Positions 1-8,009 of a stretch of DNA of 64,000 nt are shown piece by piece. The stretch is from Jiangella alba. Its GTDB lineage: Bacteria > Actinomycetota > Actinomycetes > Jiangellales > Jiangellaceae. The stretch's first letter is position 1. Every line of letters starts with the position of its first letter. Below the pieces are notes generated by a model. That model was not told the origin of the DNA, did not search any database, and was given only the letters and a program-made list of their open reading frames with translations. The translations under genes were made by a program, and so were the position numbers. The DNA lies in contig NZ_FNUC01000003.1 of the NCBI RefSeq assembly GCF_900106035.1, positions 992,001-1,056,000 on the forward strand. Direction: 5' to 3'.

Positions 1-20
1 CTGCTGCACGGATTGGTGAC
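1..20. repeat. IS3 left terminal inverted repeat
   Basis: This 20-base stretch is the inverted partner of 1249-1268, with 17 of 20 positions matching. It sits just outside the end of orfB and touches the window start, so it may extend one or two bases further left. Confidence 0.75.
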
Positions 21-28
21 GGCGGGTC

Positions 29-919
29 TCAGGCGGCGAGTGCGACCTGAGTGGTGTTGATGGTCTCGTACTCGATCGGGGTGAGGCGTCCGAGGCGGGC
101 TTGGCGGCGGCGTCGGTGGTAGGTGCGTTCGATCCAGGTGATGATCGCCAGGCGTAGTTCCTGGCGGGTGGCCCAGCGGCGGCGGTCCAGGACGTTCTTC
201 TGCAGTAGCGCGAAGAACGACTCCATGGCGGCGTTGTCGCCGGCGGAGGCGACCTGTCCCATGGATCCGGTCAGGTCGTGGCGGGCCAGCTCGCGCAGGA
301 ACCGCCGGGACCGGAACTGCGACCCGCGATCGGAGTGCACGATGCACCCGGCCACGTCACCGCCGCGGCGCGCCACAGCGCTGGCCAGGGCGTTCACGGC
401 CAGGCCCGACTTCATCCGGTTGCTGATCGAGTAGCCCACGATCCGGTTCGAGTACACGTCCTTGATCGCGCACAGGTAGAGCCTGCCCTCACCGGTGGGG
501 TGCTCGGTGATGTCGGTCAGCCACAACTGGTTCGCCCTGTCCGCGGTGAAGTCGCGGCGCACGAGGTCATCGTGCGAGGGCGGGCCGGGGCGTTTGCCGT
601 TCGTGCCGCGCTTCTTGCCGAACACGCTCCACCAGCCATTCGCGGCGCAGATCCGCCACATCGTGCGGTCACAGGCGTGATGACCACGCTGGCGTGCTTC
701 GTCGCCCAACAGCCGGTAGCCGAACTCCGGGTCGTCACGGTGGGCGTCGAACAACGCGTTGGCCAGATACGCCTGCTCGAGCTCGCCAGCGGTGACCGGG
801 TCGGCGAGCCACCGGTAGTAGGGCTGGCGGGCAAGGTTCAGAACCCGGCAGGTCACCGCGACCGGCACCCGGACAGCGGCGCCGGCGGCAGCAAGATCAC
901 GGACCAGCGGGTAGATCAT
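29..919 (-). CDS. IS3-family transposase OrfB, DDE integrase domain
   Basis: This 296-residue protein is the catalytic half of an IS3 transposase. It shows an N-terminal HTH_21-like region, then an rve integrase core. The DDE triad is visible as D in WLTDITEH, D in HSDRGSQF, and E in NAAMESFF followed by a K/R-rich helix. The ATG overlaps the orfA stop as ATGA. The same ATG is the first codon entered after a -1 slip on the heptamer at 919-925. OrfB could therefore be made both as an OrfAB fusion and by re-initiation. Length is normal for the family and no inactivating change is seen. Confidence 0.93.
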   Translation of the reverse strand: MIYPLVRDLAAAGAAVRVPVAVTCRVLNLARQPYYRWLADPVTAGELEQAYLANALFDAHRDDPEFGYRLLGDEARQRGHHACDRTMWRICAANGWWSVFGKKRGTNGKRPGPPSHDDLVRRDFTADRANQLWLTDITEHPTGEGRLYLCAIKDVYSNRIVGYSISNRMKSGLAVNALASAVARRGGDVAGCIVHSDRGSQFRSRRFLRELARHDLTGSMGQVASAGDNAAMESFFALLQKNVLDRRRWATRQELRLAIITWIERTYHRRRRQARLGRLTPIEYETINTTQVALAA

Positions 920-1203
920 TTTCCCGGCAGATGCGCCTGAGCGAAGTACGCCGCCGCGCGCCGCAGGACCTCGTTCTCCTGCTCCAACAACCGGTTACGG
1001 CGCCTCAACTCGCGCAACTCTGCCGACTCCGACGCGGTCGACCCGGGCCGGTGCCCGTCCTCGACATCGGCGGCATGCAACCAGTTACGCAGACACGACT
1101 CACTGATCCCGAAGTCCTTCGCGACCTGCGCAACCGGAGCCTCCCCACGACGGGCCACGGCCACCACGTCGTCGCGGAACTCCTTCGGATGGGGTCTGGG
1201 CAC
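916..1203 (-). CDS. IS3-family transposase OrfA, HTH and leucine zipper
   Basis: This protein of about 95 residues starts at a GTG giving the typical VPRPHPKEFRDDVV N-terminus. A GGGAGG lies nine bases upstream, which favours this start over the longer ATG (1212) and GTG (1239) options. It carries an HTH_Tnp_1 domain (QVAKDFGISESCLRNWL) followed by a heptad-rich helix (LRELRRRNRLLEQENEVL) that serves dimerisation in IS3 OrfA proteins. It ends in HLPGK at the frameshift window. Confidence 0.9.
   Translation of the reverse strand: MPRPHPKEFRDDVVAVARRGEAPVAQVAKDFGISESCLRNWLHAADVEDGHRPGSTASESAELRELRRRNRLLEQENEVLRRAAAYFAQAHLPGK
919..925 (-). other. -1 ribosomal frameshift heptamer G_GGA_AAA of IS3
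   Basis: In the orfA frame the last codons read CCG GGA AAA TGA on the minus strand. G_GGA_AAA is a classical X_XXY_YYZ slippery heptamer in exactly the zero frame, directly before the orfA stop. A -1 slip leads straight into ATG ATC TAC, the first codons of orfB. This is the usual way IS3 elements make the OrfAB fusion transposase. Confidence 0.8.
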
Positions 1204-1248
1204 GGCACACATCCTCCCAGCGGTGCCCTCCGGCACCACAGATCAGGT

Positions 1249-1268
1249 GTCACCTAACCGTGCGGCAG
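1249..1268. repeat. IS3 right terminal inverted repeat
   Basis: This is the inverted partner of 1-20 and lies about 45 bp upstream of orfA. It is the probable binding site of the OrfAB transposase. The promoter of the element should lie in or next to it, but no clear -10/-35 pair was recognised. Confidence 0.75.
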
Positions 1269-1725
1269 ACCCAACGCAGCCTGACACCACCGGCCCACAT
1301 CCAAGATCCCTTGATACGGCGCCACGCCTCTTGCAGATCGAGGTGGAGCGCCGCGAATCCGCCGGGAGCGGCCCGCTACGGCCCGCTCCCATCTGATGGC
1401 GGCGTGCGCTCCTCAAGCGCAGGAGCACGCCAGCGGTTCACGAAGGGACGCTCAGGGCGGAACGCCTTTGGTTGTGGCTCGCCGACCTCGCGGTGTGGAG
1501 GAAGTGAACGCTGCTGAGAGTTGGCGGTTGGCCGACCCGGGCCGGCCGACCCGGGCGGTGATTCGTGACCGCCCCCGATTGCCCGCATCGAGTTCGATAG
1601 GCGCCGGCTGCAGAGGAACGTCGCCGCGTGCCATCGGACCGCTGGTCAGCTTCGCTACCGACCGGATGGGAACGCCATGGCACTGTTGAGTGTCTTTCAT
1701 CGGGCTGTGACCGGATCTGCGCTGG
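1269..1725. other. Intergenic stretch with a hairpin and a short tandem repeat, no gene seen
   Basis: No open frame here looks coding. There is a GC hairpin with arms GGGAGCGG (1364-1371) and CCGCTCCC (1383-1390). A tandem copy of GGCCGACCCGGGC lies at 1530-1542 and 1544-1556. Their roles are unknown. The stretch separates the IS end from the next minus-strand gene. Confidence 0.5.
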
Positions 1726-1962
1726 TCATGGCGATTCGGCCTCGTGCGGCGGCGGCGGAACGTGGACGATCTCCAGCTCCTCGGGTCGGAATACGCCCAT
1801 TCCGAAGCGGGGAAACTCTGCGTGAATATCGCCATTGTCGTCGTAGGCGATCACGACCTCACCCACGATGTCGGCAGCATCTGCCGACAGGCGGTTGGCC
1901 TCAGCCGCCTGCTCCGGCCGCATCTTTACGAGCATCCCAGCTTCGAACTTCACCTTGGCCAT
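1726..1962 (-). CDS. Small hypothetical protein, 78 residues
   Basis: The family was not recognised. The start at 1962 (MAKVKFEAGML) is preceded by GGGGAGG at good distance, so the longer upstream frame is not needed. The protein is acidic and compact, with a likely beta-rich C-terminal half (DIVGEVVIAYDDNGDIHAEFPRFGMGVF). No membrane segment or signal peptide is present. It lies divergently from the relaxase gene and may belong to the same mobile island. Base composition and codon use look genuinely coding. Confidence 0.6.
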   Translation of the reverse strand: MAKVKFEAGMLVKMRPEQAAEANRLSADAADIVGEVVIAYDDNGDIHAEFPRFGMGVFRPEELEIVHVPPPPHEAESP

Positions 1963-2067
1963 CCGGCCACCTCCCCACAGCGCCACCTACAGCATGCCTC
2001 GACGGACTGTGCGCGCCTGCGCGCCCGGCCATGGTGAGCGGCCTTCGTCACCGCCCACCTGTTCTGT

Positions 2068-3399
2068 GTGACGGTGTCGATGCGGGTGATGTCTGCTGGG
2101 GCTGGTTACAGGTACCTGGCGCGGACGATCGCGGCCGCGGATGGGGATCGGTCGTTGTCGACGCCGTTGACGAGGTATTACGCGGAGTCGGGGACGCCGC
2201 CGGGGTGGTGGCTCGGCTCCGGGCTTGCGTCGTTGGGCGGCCCGCTGGCGGTAGGCGACCGGGTGAGCGAACCGCAGTTGCAGTTGCTGGTCGGGATGGG
2301 CCGTCACCCCTTGACGGGGGAGCCGTTGGGGCGTGGCCTGCCGGCGTTTCGTGGTGTCGCTGATCGGGTTCGTGAGCGGGTCGTGGAACTTGGCTCTGCG
2401 GTGGATGCAGCGGCGCGTGATCGTGCGGTGGCAGCGATCGCGGCGGAGGAGGCCGCGCGGGGGACCCGCCGGGTGGTGACGGGGTTCGATTTCACGTTCT
2501 CGTTGCCGAAGTCGGCGTCGGTGGTGTGGGCGGTGGCGGACGTGGGCACGCAGGCGTTGATCGCGCGGGCGCATCATGCCGCCATCGCGGATGTGGTGGC
2601 GTTCATGGAGCGCGAGGTTGCGGCGACCCGCATGGGCGCGGGCGCCGGTGATGGCGCGGTTGCGCAGGTCGACGTGACCGGGGTGATCGCGACGGCGTTC
2701 GACCACTACGACTCGCGGGCCGGCGACCCGCACCTGCACACCCATGTGGTGATTTCGAACAAGGTGCGCACGGTTCTCGATGATGGGTGGCGGGCGTTGG
2801 ATGGGCGGCCGATGCACGCGGCAACGGTTGCGCTGTCGGAGTTGCATGAGGCGCTGGTCGCCGACCATCTCACCCGTGTCCTGGGTGTGGATTGGGAGGC
2901 CCGGGAGCGGGGCCGGGACCGCAACCCGGAATGGGCGATCGCCGCGGTGCCGCCTGAGCTGGTGGCCGAGTTCTCGACCCGGAGCCGGCACATCGAGATC
3001 GAGACGGACCGGCTCGTCGACGCCTACGTCACCGAACACGGCCGGCGCCCGTCGCGGGCGACCATTTTGCGGTTGCGTGCACGGGCAACGCTGGCGACCC
3101 GCCCGAAGAAGGAGGTGCGCTCGCTCGCGGAGCTCACCGCCGGGTGGCGCACCCGCGCCGGCCGGGTACTCGGCGCCGACGCGACCAGCTGGGCCCGCAC
3201 GGTCACGACGCCGAGCGCGGCCCCGCTGGTGTTGCGTGCTGATGATGTGCCGCTCGAGGTGATCCGTGCACGCGGTGCGCGGGTGTTGGAGGTGGTGGGG
3301 AGAAGCGGTCGACGTGGCGGCGGTGGAACCTCTACGCCGAGGCCGCACGGCAGACGATGGACTGGCGCTTCGCCACCGCCGCCGATCGCGAAGCCGTGA
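2068..3399 (+). pseudogene. MobF/TrwC-type conjugative relaxase, N-terminal part (frameshifted)
   Basis: This is the relaxase domain of a TraA/TrwC-like protein, which nicks and covalently carries plasmid or ICE DNA in conjugation. The GTG start gives the family-typical N-terminus MTVSMRVMSAG. Catalytic tyrosine candidates are Y37 and Y38. The metal-binding triad is H222, H224 and H226 (PHLHTHVV). The frame is correct up to about codon 410. In a G run at 3297-3300 one base is missing relative to the expected frame, and the last 35 or so residues are out-of-frame. The family sequence resumes in another frame as EKRSTWRRWNLYAEAARQT. It may be a true mutation or a sequencing error. Confidence 0.85.
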
Positions 3400-5636
3400 T
3401 CGGGCTGGTCGTCGACGCCGCCGAGCACGGGTCGCTGCGGCTGACCCCGCCCGAGCTCGCGCCAACGCCGGCCGCGTTCCTGCGCGCGGACGGCACGAGC
3501 GTGTTCCGACCGAAGCATTCGACGGTGTTCTCCTCGCAGCAGCTGCTCGCCGCCGAAGACCGCCTGTTGCGTCGGAGCCGCGACGCCACCGGCCCGACAC
3601 TCGCGTTGCGCACCGTCGACGCGGCAATGCGGCGCCGCGGCCGCGGCCGACAGCGCCTGGACCCGCACCAGGTGGCCGCGCTCACCGCGGTCGCGGTGTC
3701 GGGGCGCGTCGTGGACGTGCTCGTCGGGCCGGCCGGTGCCGGGAAGACCACCGCCATGCGGGTATTGCGCCGTGCGTGGGAACGCGAGCATGGCCCCGGG
3801 TCGGTGGTCGGGTTGGCGCCGTCTGCGGCTGCCGCGGAGGTCTTGGCCGGCGAGCTGGGCATCGAGGCGGAGAACACGGCCAAGTGGTGGCATGACCACC
3901 AGGTCCGCGGCGTCGGATTCCGCGACGGGCAACTCGTCCTCATCGATGAGGCGTCGCTGGCCGGGACGTTGTCGCTGGATCGGATCACCGCGGCTGCCGA
4001 GCGGGCCGGTGCGAAGGTGCTCCTGGTCGGGGACTACGCCCAGCTCCAGTCCGTGGACGCGGGCGGGGCGTTCTCGCTGCTCGTCCACAACCGCGACGAC
4101 GCCCCGGAACTGCTCGACGTGCACCGGCTCACGAGCGTGTGGGAGCGCGCCGCGTCGCTGCAGCTGCGGCGTGGGCGCGCCGAGGTGGTCGACACCTACC
4201 TCGAGCACGACCGCGTCCTTGGCGGCGACACCGAGACCATGGTCGACGCCGCCTACACCGCCTGGCGCGCCGACACCCAAGCAGGCAAAGCCTCGGTCCT
4301 CATTGCCGAGGCCCGCCACAGCGTCACCGAACTCAACACGCGCGCCCGCGCCGACCTCATCCTCGACGGCTTCGTCAGGCCCGCCGCCGGAGAGGCTGAC
4401 TTGCATGACGGGACCGCCGCGGCCGCCGGGGACACGATCGTCACCCGCCGCAACGAACGCCGCCTGCGCACCCGCAGCGGCTGGGTCCGCAACGGCGACC
4501 GCTGGACCGTCCTCGCCGTGGCCCGCGATGGGGCACTGACCGTGCGCCGCGCCACCACCAACGGTCGACGTCGGCGCCGCGGCGGTGGTGCGGTGGTGTT
4601 GCCCGCCGGGTACGTCGCCGAGCACGTCGACCTCGGCTACGCCATCACCGCTCACCGCGCTCAGGGCATCACCACCGACACCGCGCACGTCCTCGTCCTG
4701 CCCACGACGACGCGGGAGAACCTGTACGTCGCGCTCACCCGCGGCCGGCACCTGAACATGGCCTACGTCGCCACCGACCAGCCCGACCCCGCCCACACCG
4801 ACCCACACCCCGGCGACAACCCCGACGCCATCGCCCGCACCGTCCTCTACGGCGTGCTCCAACACTCCGGTGCAGAACTGTCCGCGCACGAAACCCTCAC
4901 CACCGAACAGCAACAGTGGGGCACGATCGCCCAACTCGCCGCCGAATACGAGACCATCGCCGCCGCAGCCCAGCACGACCGCTGGGTCACCCTCATCCGC
5001 TCCTGCGGGCTCAGTGCCGTCGAGGCGGACGCCGTCATCACGTCCGACGCGTTCGGTGCGCTCACCGCCGAGCTACGCCGCGCCGAAGCCAACCACCACA
5101 ACGTCCACCAGCTCCTGCCGCGGCTCGCCCGGGCGCGTGGATTCCACGACGCCGACGACATCGCCGCCGTCCTGCACGCACGCCTCGCCCGCGCCACCGC
5201 ACACCCCGCCCGCACCCTCCGCCGCACGCAGCGGCGGCACATCGCCGGGCTCATCCCCGAAGCCGGCGGCAGGATCAGCCCGGACGTGTACGACGCCCTC
5301 GCACAACGCGGCGCCCTCATCGAAGCCCGCGCCGGCGCCGTCCTCGATACCGACCTCCACGACCGCCAGCCTTGGACCACCCACCTCGGCCGCCCACCGT
5401 CCGATCGTCGCTGCGCCGCGCACTGGCGACACCACGCCCGCACCGTCGCCGCCTACCGCGACCGCTACCACGTCACCACAGCGCACCCGCTCGGTGAGGA
5501 AGCGCAGCACGCCGCACAGAAGATCGACGCCGCCCGCGCCGCCGCAGCCCTCACTGCCGCACAACACCTCAGCGACCCGGGCCGACCCACGCGCGCCGGC
5601 GCCCCCGCCCAGGACGCCGGCATGGTCGCGCTGTAG
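3357..5636 (+). pseudogene. MobF/TrwC-type relaxase, C-terminal helicase part (frameshifted)
   Basis: This is the RecD/TraI-like helicase half of the same gene. True homology already begins near 3300, upstream of the ATG at 3357. Walker A is GPAGAGKTTAM at about residue 124. A motif II-like segment (VLIDEASLAG) and a motif III-like segment (LLVGDYAQLQSV) follow. The late motif GYAITAHRAQGIT and LYVALTRGR match the SF1 UvrD_C2 region. The remainder is an Ala/Arg-rich tail. Joined to the upstream part, the protein would be about 1190 residues, normal for actinobacterial MobF relaxases. If the frameshift is real, this ATG could still yield a helicase-only protein. Confidence 0.85.
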
Positions 5637-5668
5637 CGACCGGGCGCGCTTGGACGGCCGACTCGGCC

Positions 5669-6004
5669 CTACTCTCCATCACCACGATCCTCACGCATCG
5701 GACCGAACATCCCGCGTCCGCTCACGGTGACGATCCCTTCCTCACGAAGCACCGCAATCGCGCGACGCACCGTCCAATCCGCCACGCCGTACTCCCGGGC
5801 AAGCGCAACCTGGTGCGGCAACCGCCGCTGCCGGCTCAGATCACCGCGCAGGATCCGCTCCCGCAGATGATCAGCCAGCTGCACGTAGACGTAGGTCGGA
5901 TGGTCATGATCGATCGTGTTCCGCTGCCCATCGCTCGGCAGGGACGACCCGGGCGCCGTCGAACGAGCTGGCTCGCCAGCGCTGCTGTCGCCGCTGCTGG
6001 TCAT
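5669..6004 (-). CDS. Minimal GntR-type regulator, DNA-binding domain only
   Basis: This 111-residue protein has a winged HTH of the GntR family (VQLADHLRERILRGDL through EEGIVTVSGRGMF) after a 40-residue disordered N-terminus. There is no effector domain. Its ATG overlaps the stop of the upstream XRE gene as ATGA, so the two are translationally coupled. Its 3' end faces the relaxase stop 32 bp away. Mini-GntR proteins such as KorSA control transfer in actinobacterial integrative elements. A similar role here is inferred from position only. Confidence 0.8.
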   Translation of the reverse strand: MTSSGDSSAGEPARSTAPGSSLPSDGQRNTIDHDHPTYVYVQLADHLRERILRGDLSRQRRLPHQVALAREYGVADWTVRRAIAVLREEGIVTVSGRGMFGPMREDRGDGE

Positions 6005-6420
6005 GGCAGCAGCTCGCTCGGAGCAACATCCAACGCGTCCGCCAGGTCGTACAGCACACGCAGCGACGTGTTCCGCCGGCCCGCCTCGATATGACCCAGC
6101 GCAGTCCAATGCAGCCCCGCCAGAGGCGCAAGCTCGGACTGCGAGATGTCGCGCCCGACGCGGGTCGCGCGAAGCCGATAGCCGAACTCGCCCTGAACAC
6201 CCCGTTCAGGCTGCGGCCGAGAAATCGCGCGCATGTAGGCACGAAGGACCTCGATCCGAACGCGCAGGCGCCCGACCCCGCCGTCGGGCTCCACCCGGCT
6301 CAGGCGGACGAACGCGCCCGTGTCCTTGTACACCTCGTCGACCCTCCAAGGAGCGTCACGCTCACGCAGATAGATCTGCTCGCCGCGCTTCCACTCCGGA
6401 TGTTCGGCGGCACTCACCAT
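6001..6420 (-). CDS. XRE-family regulator with an N-terminal extension
   Basis: This 139-residue protein has an unassigned N-terminal half of about 70 residues (WKRGEQIYLRERDAPWRV onward) and a C-terminal HTH_3 domain (LRATRVGRDISQSELAPLAG, then SLRVLYDLADALDVAPSELLP). A GAGGAG lies nine bases before the ATG. It is the first gene of a coupled pair with the GntR regulator at 5669-6004. It is likely a repressor acting on the mobile-element genes around it, but no operator was identified. Confidence 0.8.
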   Translation of the reverse strand: MVSAAEHPEWKRGEQIYLRERDAPWRVDEVYKDTGAFVRLSRVEPDGGVGRLRVRIEVLRAYMRAISRPQPERGVQGEFGYRLRATRVGRDISQSELAPLAGLHWTALGHIEAGRRNTSLRVLYDLADALDVAPSELLP

Positions 6421-6805
6421 GGTTTGATCTCCTCATCCCCGCCAGCATTGCTGTCGGGCTTGTGTGTCGAGCCGACGACCTGCATGCCGTTGTGGTCGAC
6501 GACGAACGTGCGATGTCTGAAGGACTTGGTGTGCTCCGACTGCGACCACCGGCTACGCGCAAGGTTGCTCCCCCGTCGTATGCGCCCAGCAACGGCCGGT
6601 GAAGCAGCCCCATTGCGATCGTTCGGAGGTGGACACGGTCAACGCTGGAGCGTCGAGTTCGAGGTGGCCAGGGCCGATCTGGAGGATCCGTTCGCCGTCA
6701 CGGCGCAGTGAGCGGACCAGTCAGACATGGTCACGGGCATTCCAGGTAGGACGTATTCGGTGTCGCGTCGTAGCATGGCCGGGTTCCGATCATGGAATGT
6801 GGGGG
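6414..6805 (-). other. Non-annotated stretch with possible broken coding sequence
   Basis: No intact gene is seen. On the minus strand two frames look weakly protein-like: RDGERILQIGPGHLELD near 6640-6710, and, in another frame ending at 6414, VVDHNGMQVVGS near 6450-6500. The second ends at a TGA that overlaps the XRE start. They could be one gene broken by an indel, but no family was recognised, so this stays a weak suspicion. Confidence 0.25.
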
Positions 6806-7447
6806 TCAGGAGGTGCCCACGGACAAAGTCGCGATTGGTCCGGCAAGGGCGTCACGGATGTGGTCGGCGGCCTGTTCGGGGCTGATTTGTGTGCAGTCGA
6901 GGCGCAATACTGGGTAGCCGGCGGCGGTGAGTTCCTCGGTGGCTTTGCGGTACAGGTGGGCTTCGAGGAACGAGCTGGCTGTGATGCGCTGGAAGCGGTT
7001 GTGCTTGCCGCGGGCGGCGAGGCGGCCAGTGATGACGTGAGGGTCTGCGTCGAGGACGACGGCGACGTCAGGGCGGTCGATGTCGGCGTTGATGCCACGG
7101 ATGAACGCGGGGTCGACGCCGTCGAACTGTTGCATAACCAGTCCGGAGAGTAGGTAGCGATCGGTGATCACGATCTTGCCGGTGGCCATGGCGGGCCGGA
7201 TCTCGTTCTCGAGGTGGTGGTAGCGGTCGGCGGCGTAAAGGCACGCCAGTGCAGGCCCGGTGACCTGTTCGGTGAGTTCGCGCGCCAGGGTGCCGATCGG
7301 ACCGCCGGAGGGTTCGCAGGTGAGGTGCGAGTTGTGGCCGTCCTGGGTGAGCAGGGCGTGGAGAGTGCGAGCGGTGGTGGACTTACCGATGCCGCTTGGG
7401 CCGTCGATCGTGACGAACAGTCCTGGCAGTGGGTCAGAAGAGGGCAT
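6806..7447 (-). CDS. Thymidylate kinase-like P-loop nucleotide kinase
   Basis: This 213-residue protein is of the dTMP kinase family, which phosphorylates dTMP or a related nucleotide. The start is MPSSDPLPG. The P-loop is G16-PSGIGKST, and the base-binding motif TDRYLLSG is present. It lacks the obvious features of the housekeeping tmk and is the last gene of a three-gene operon. Its start overlaps the exonuclease stop by 14 bases. The longer upstream frame is the exonuclease region out-of-frame. The substrate could be a nucleotide other than dTMP. Confidence 0.88.
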   Translation of the reverse strand: MPSSDPLPGLFVTIDGPSGIGKSTTARTLHALLTQDGHNSHLTCEPSGGPIGTLARELTEQVTGPALACLYAADRYHHLENEIRPAMATGKIVITDRYLLSGLVMQQFDGVDPAFIRGINADIDRPDVAVVLDADPHVITGRLAARGKHNRFQRITASSFLEAHLYRKATEELTAAGYPVLRLDCTQISPEQAADHIRDALAGPIATLSVGTS

Positions 7448-8009
7448 CGTCGGCACCGTCCTCGCCGAGCGATGTCGTGATCGCGTCCGCGCCGCCGGGC
7501 AGCTCGGCGAGGTAGACGAAGAGCCGGGCGCACATGGTGGCGTCGTATCCGGCGCGGTGAGACCGCAGTCCAGGGAGCCCGCCGGCGATTCCGAGATGGG
7601 CGGCCAGCAGGGTGAGCTTGTGCGACGGCGCATCGGCGAGAAGGGAGCGCGACAGCTTGAGGGTGTCGACGACGCCGGCGGCCGGGCCCCAGCCGGGGAG
7701 TTCGCGGGTGAGTACGCCGAGGTCGACGTAGGCTGCGTGAGCGACGAACACCCGGCCGGCCATCGCAGCAGCGATGTCGTCGGCGACCGCGCTGATAGGC
7801 GGCTGCGCCGCGACGTCACTGTTGCTGATCCCGTGGATGCGCCGGGCGATCTCGGTGATCGGCGCCGGGGGGCGTATTGCCCATGACACGGCTGGGCCGG
7901 CCACGCCGTGGTCGATCGGGGCGACGGCTACCTCGACCAGCGACGGCGGTCGTTGTCCGTTGCCTTCGACGTCGACGACGGCGTAGGAGCGGCTGGTCCA
8001 GTCATTCAT
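7434..8009 (-). CDS. DEDDh 3'-5' exonuclease, DNA polymerase III epsilon type
   Basis: This 191-residue protein has the RNase T/DnaQ exonuclease fold. Metal ligands are D13 and E15 (VVDVEGNG), the Asp of FVAHAAYVDLGVL, and the HRAGYDA motif giving the DEDDh histidine and last aspartate. It stands alone without a polymerase domain. The start overlaps the end of the radical SAM gene by eight bases, and its own end overlaps the kinase. The operon order suggests a nucleotide- or DNA-processing function shared by the three products. Confidence 0.88.
   Translation of the reverse strand: MNDWTSRSYAVVDVEGNGQRPPSLVEVAVAPIDHGVAGPAVSWAIRPPAPITEIARRIHGISNSDVAAQPPISAVADDIAAAMAGRVFVAHAAYVDLGVLTRELPGWGPAAGVVDTLKLSRSLLADAPSHKLTLLAAHLGIAGGLPGLRSHRAGYDATMCARLFVYLAELPGGADAITTSLGEDGADDALF

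Larger units (their letters stand above)
2..1267 (-). mobile_element. IS3-family insertion sequence, near complete
   Basis: The element is about 1.27 kb and carries orfA and orfB on the minus strand. Imperfect terminal inverted repeats lie at 1-20 and 1249-1268 and match at 17 of 20 positions. The outer ends read TG at 2-3 and CA at 1266-1267, as usual for IS3 elements. The left end lies at the window edge, so a target-site duplication cannot be checked. Both reading frames look intact, so the element may still be active. Confidence 0.85.

Noticed and set aside
1987-3627. Long minus-strand open frame opposite the relaxase gene
   Set aside because: It is an Arg/Pro-rich shadow of the relaxase coding sequence without any domain.
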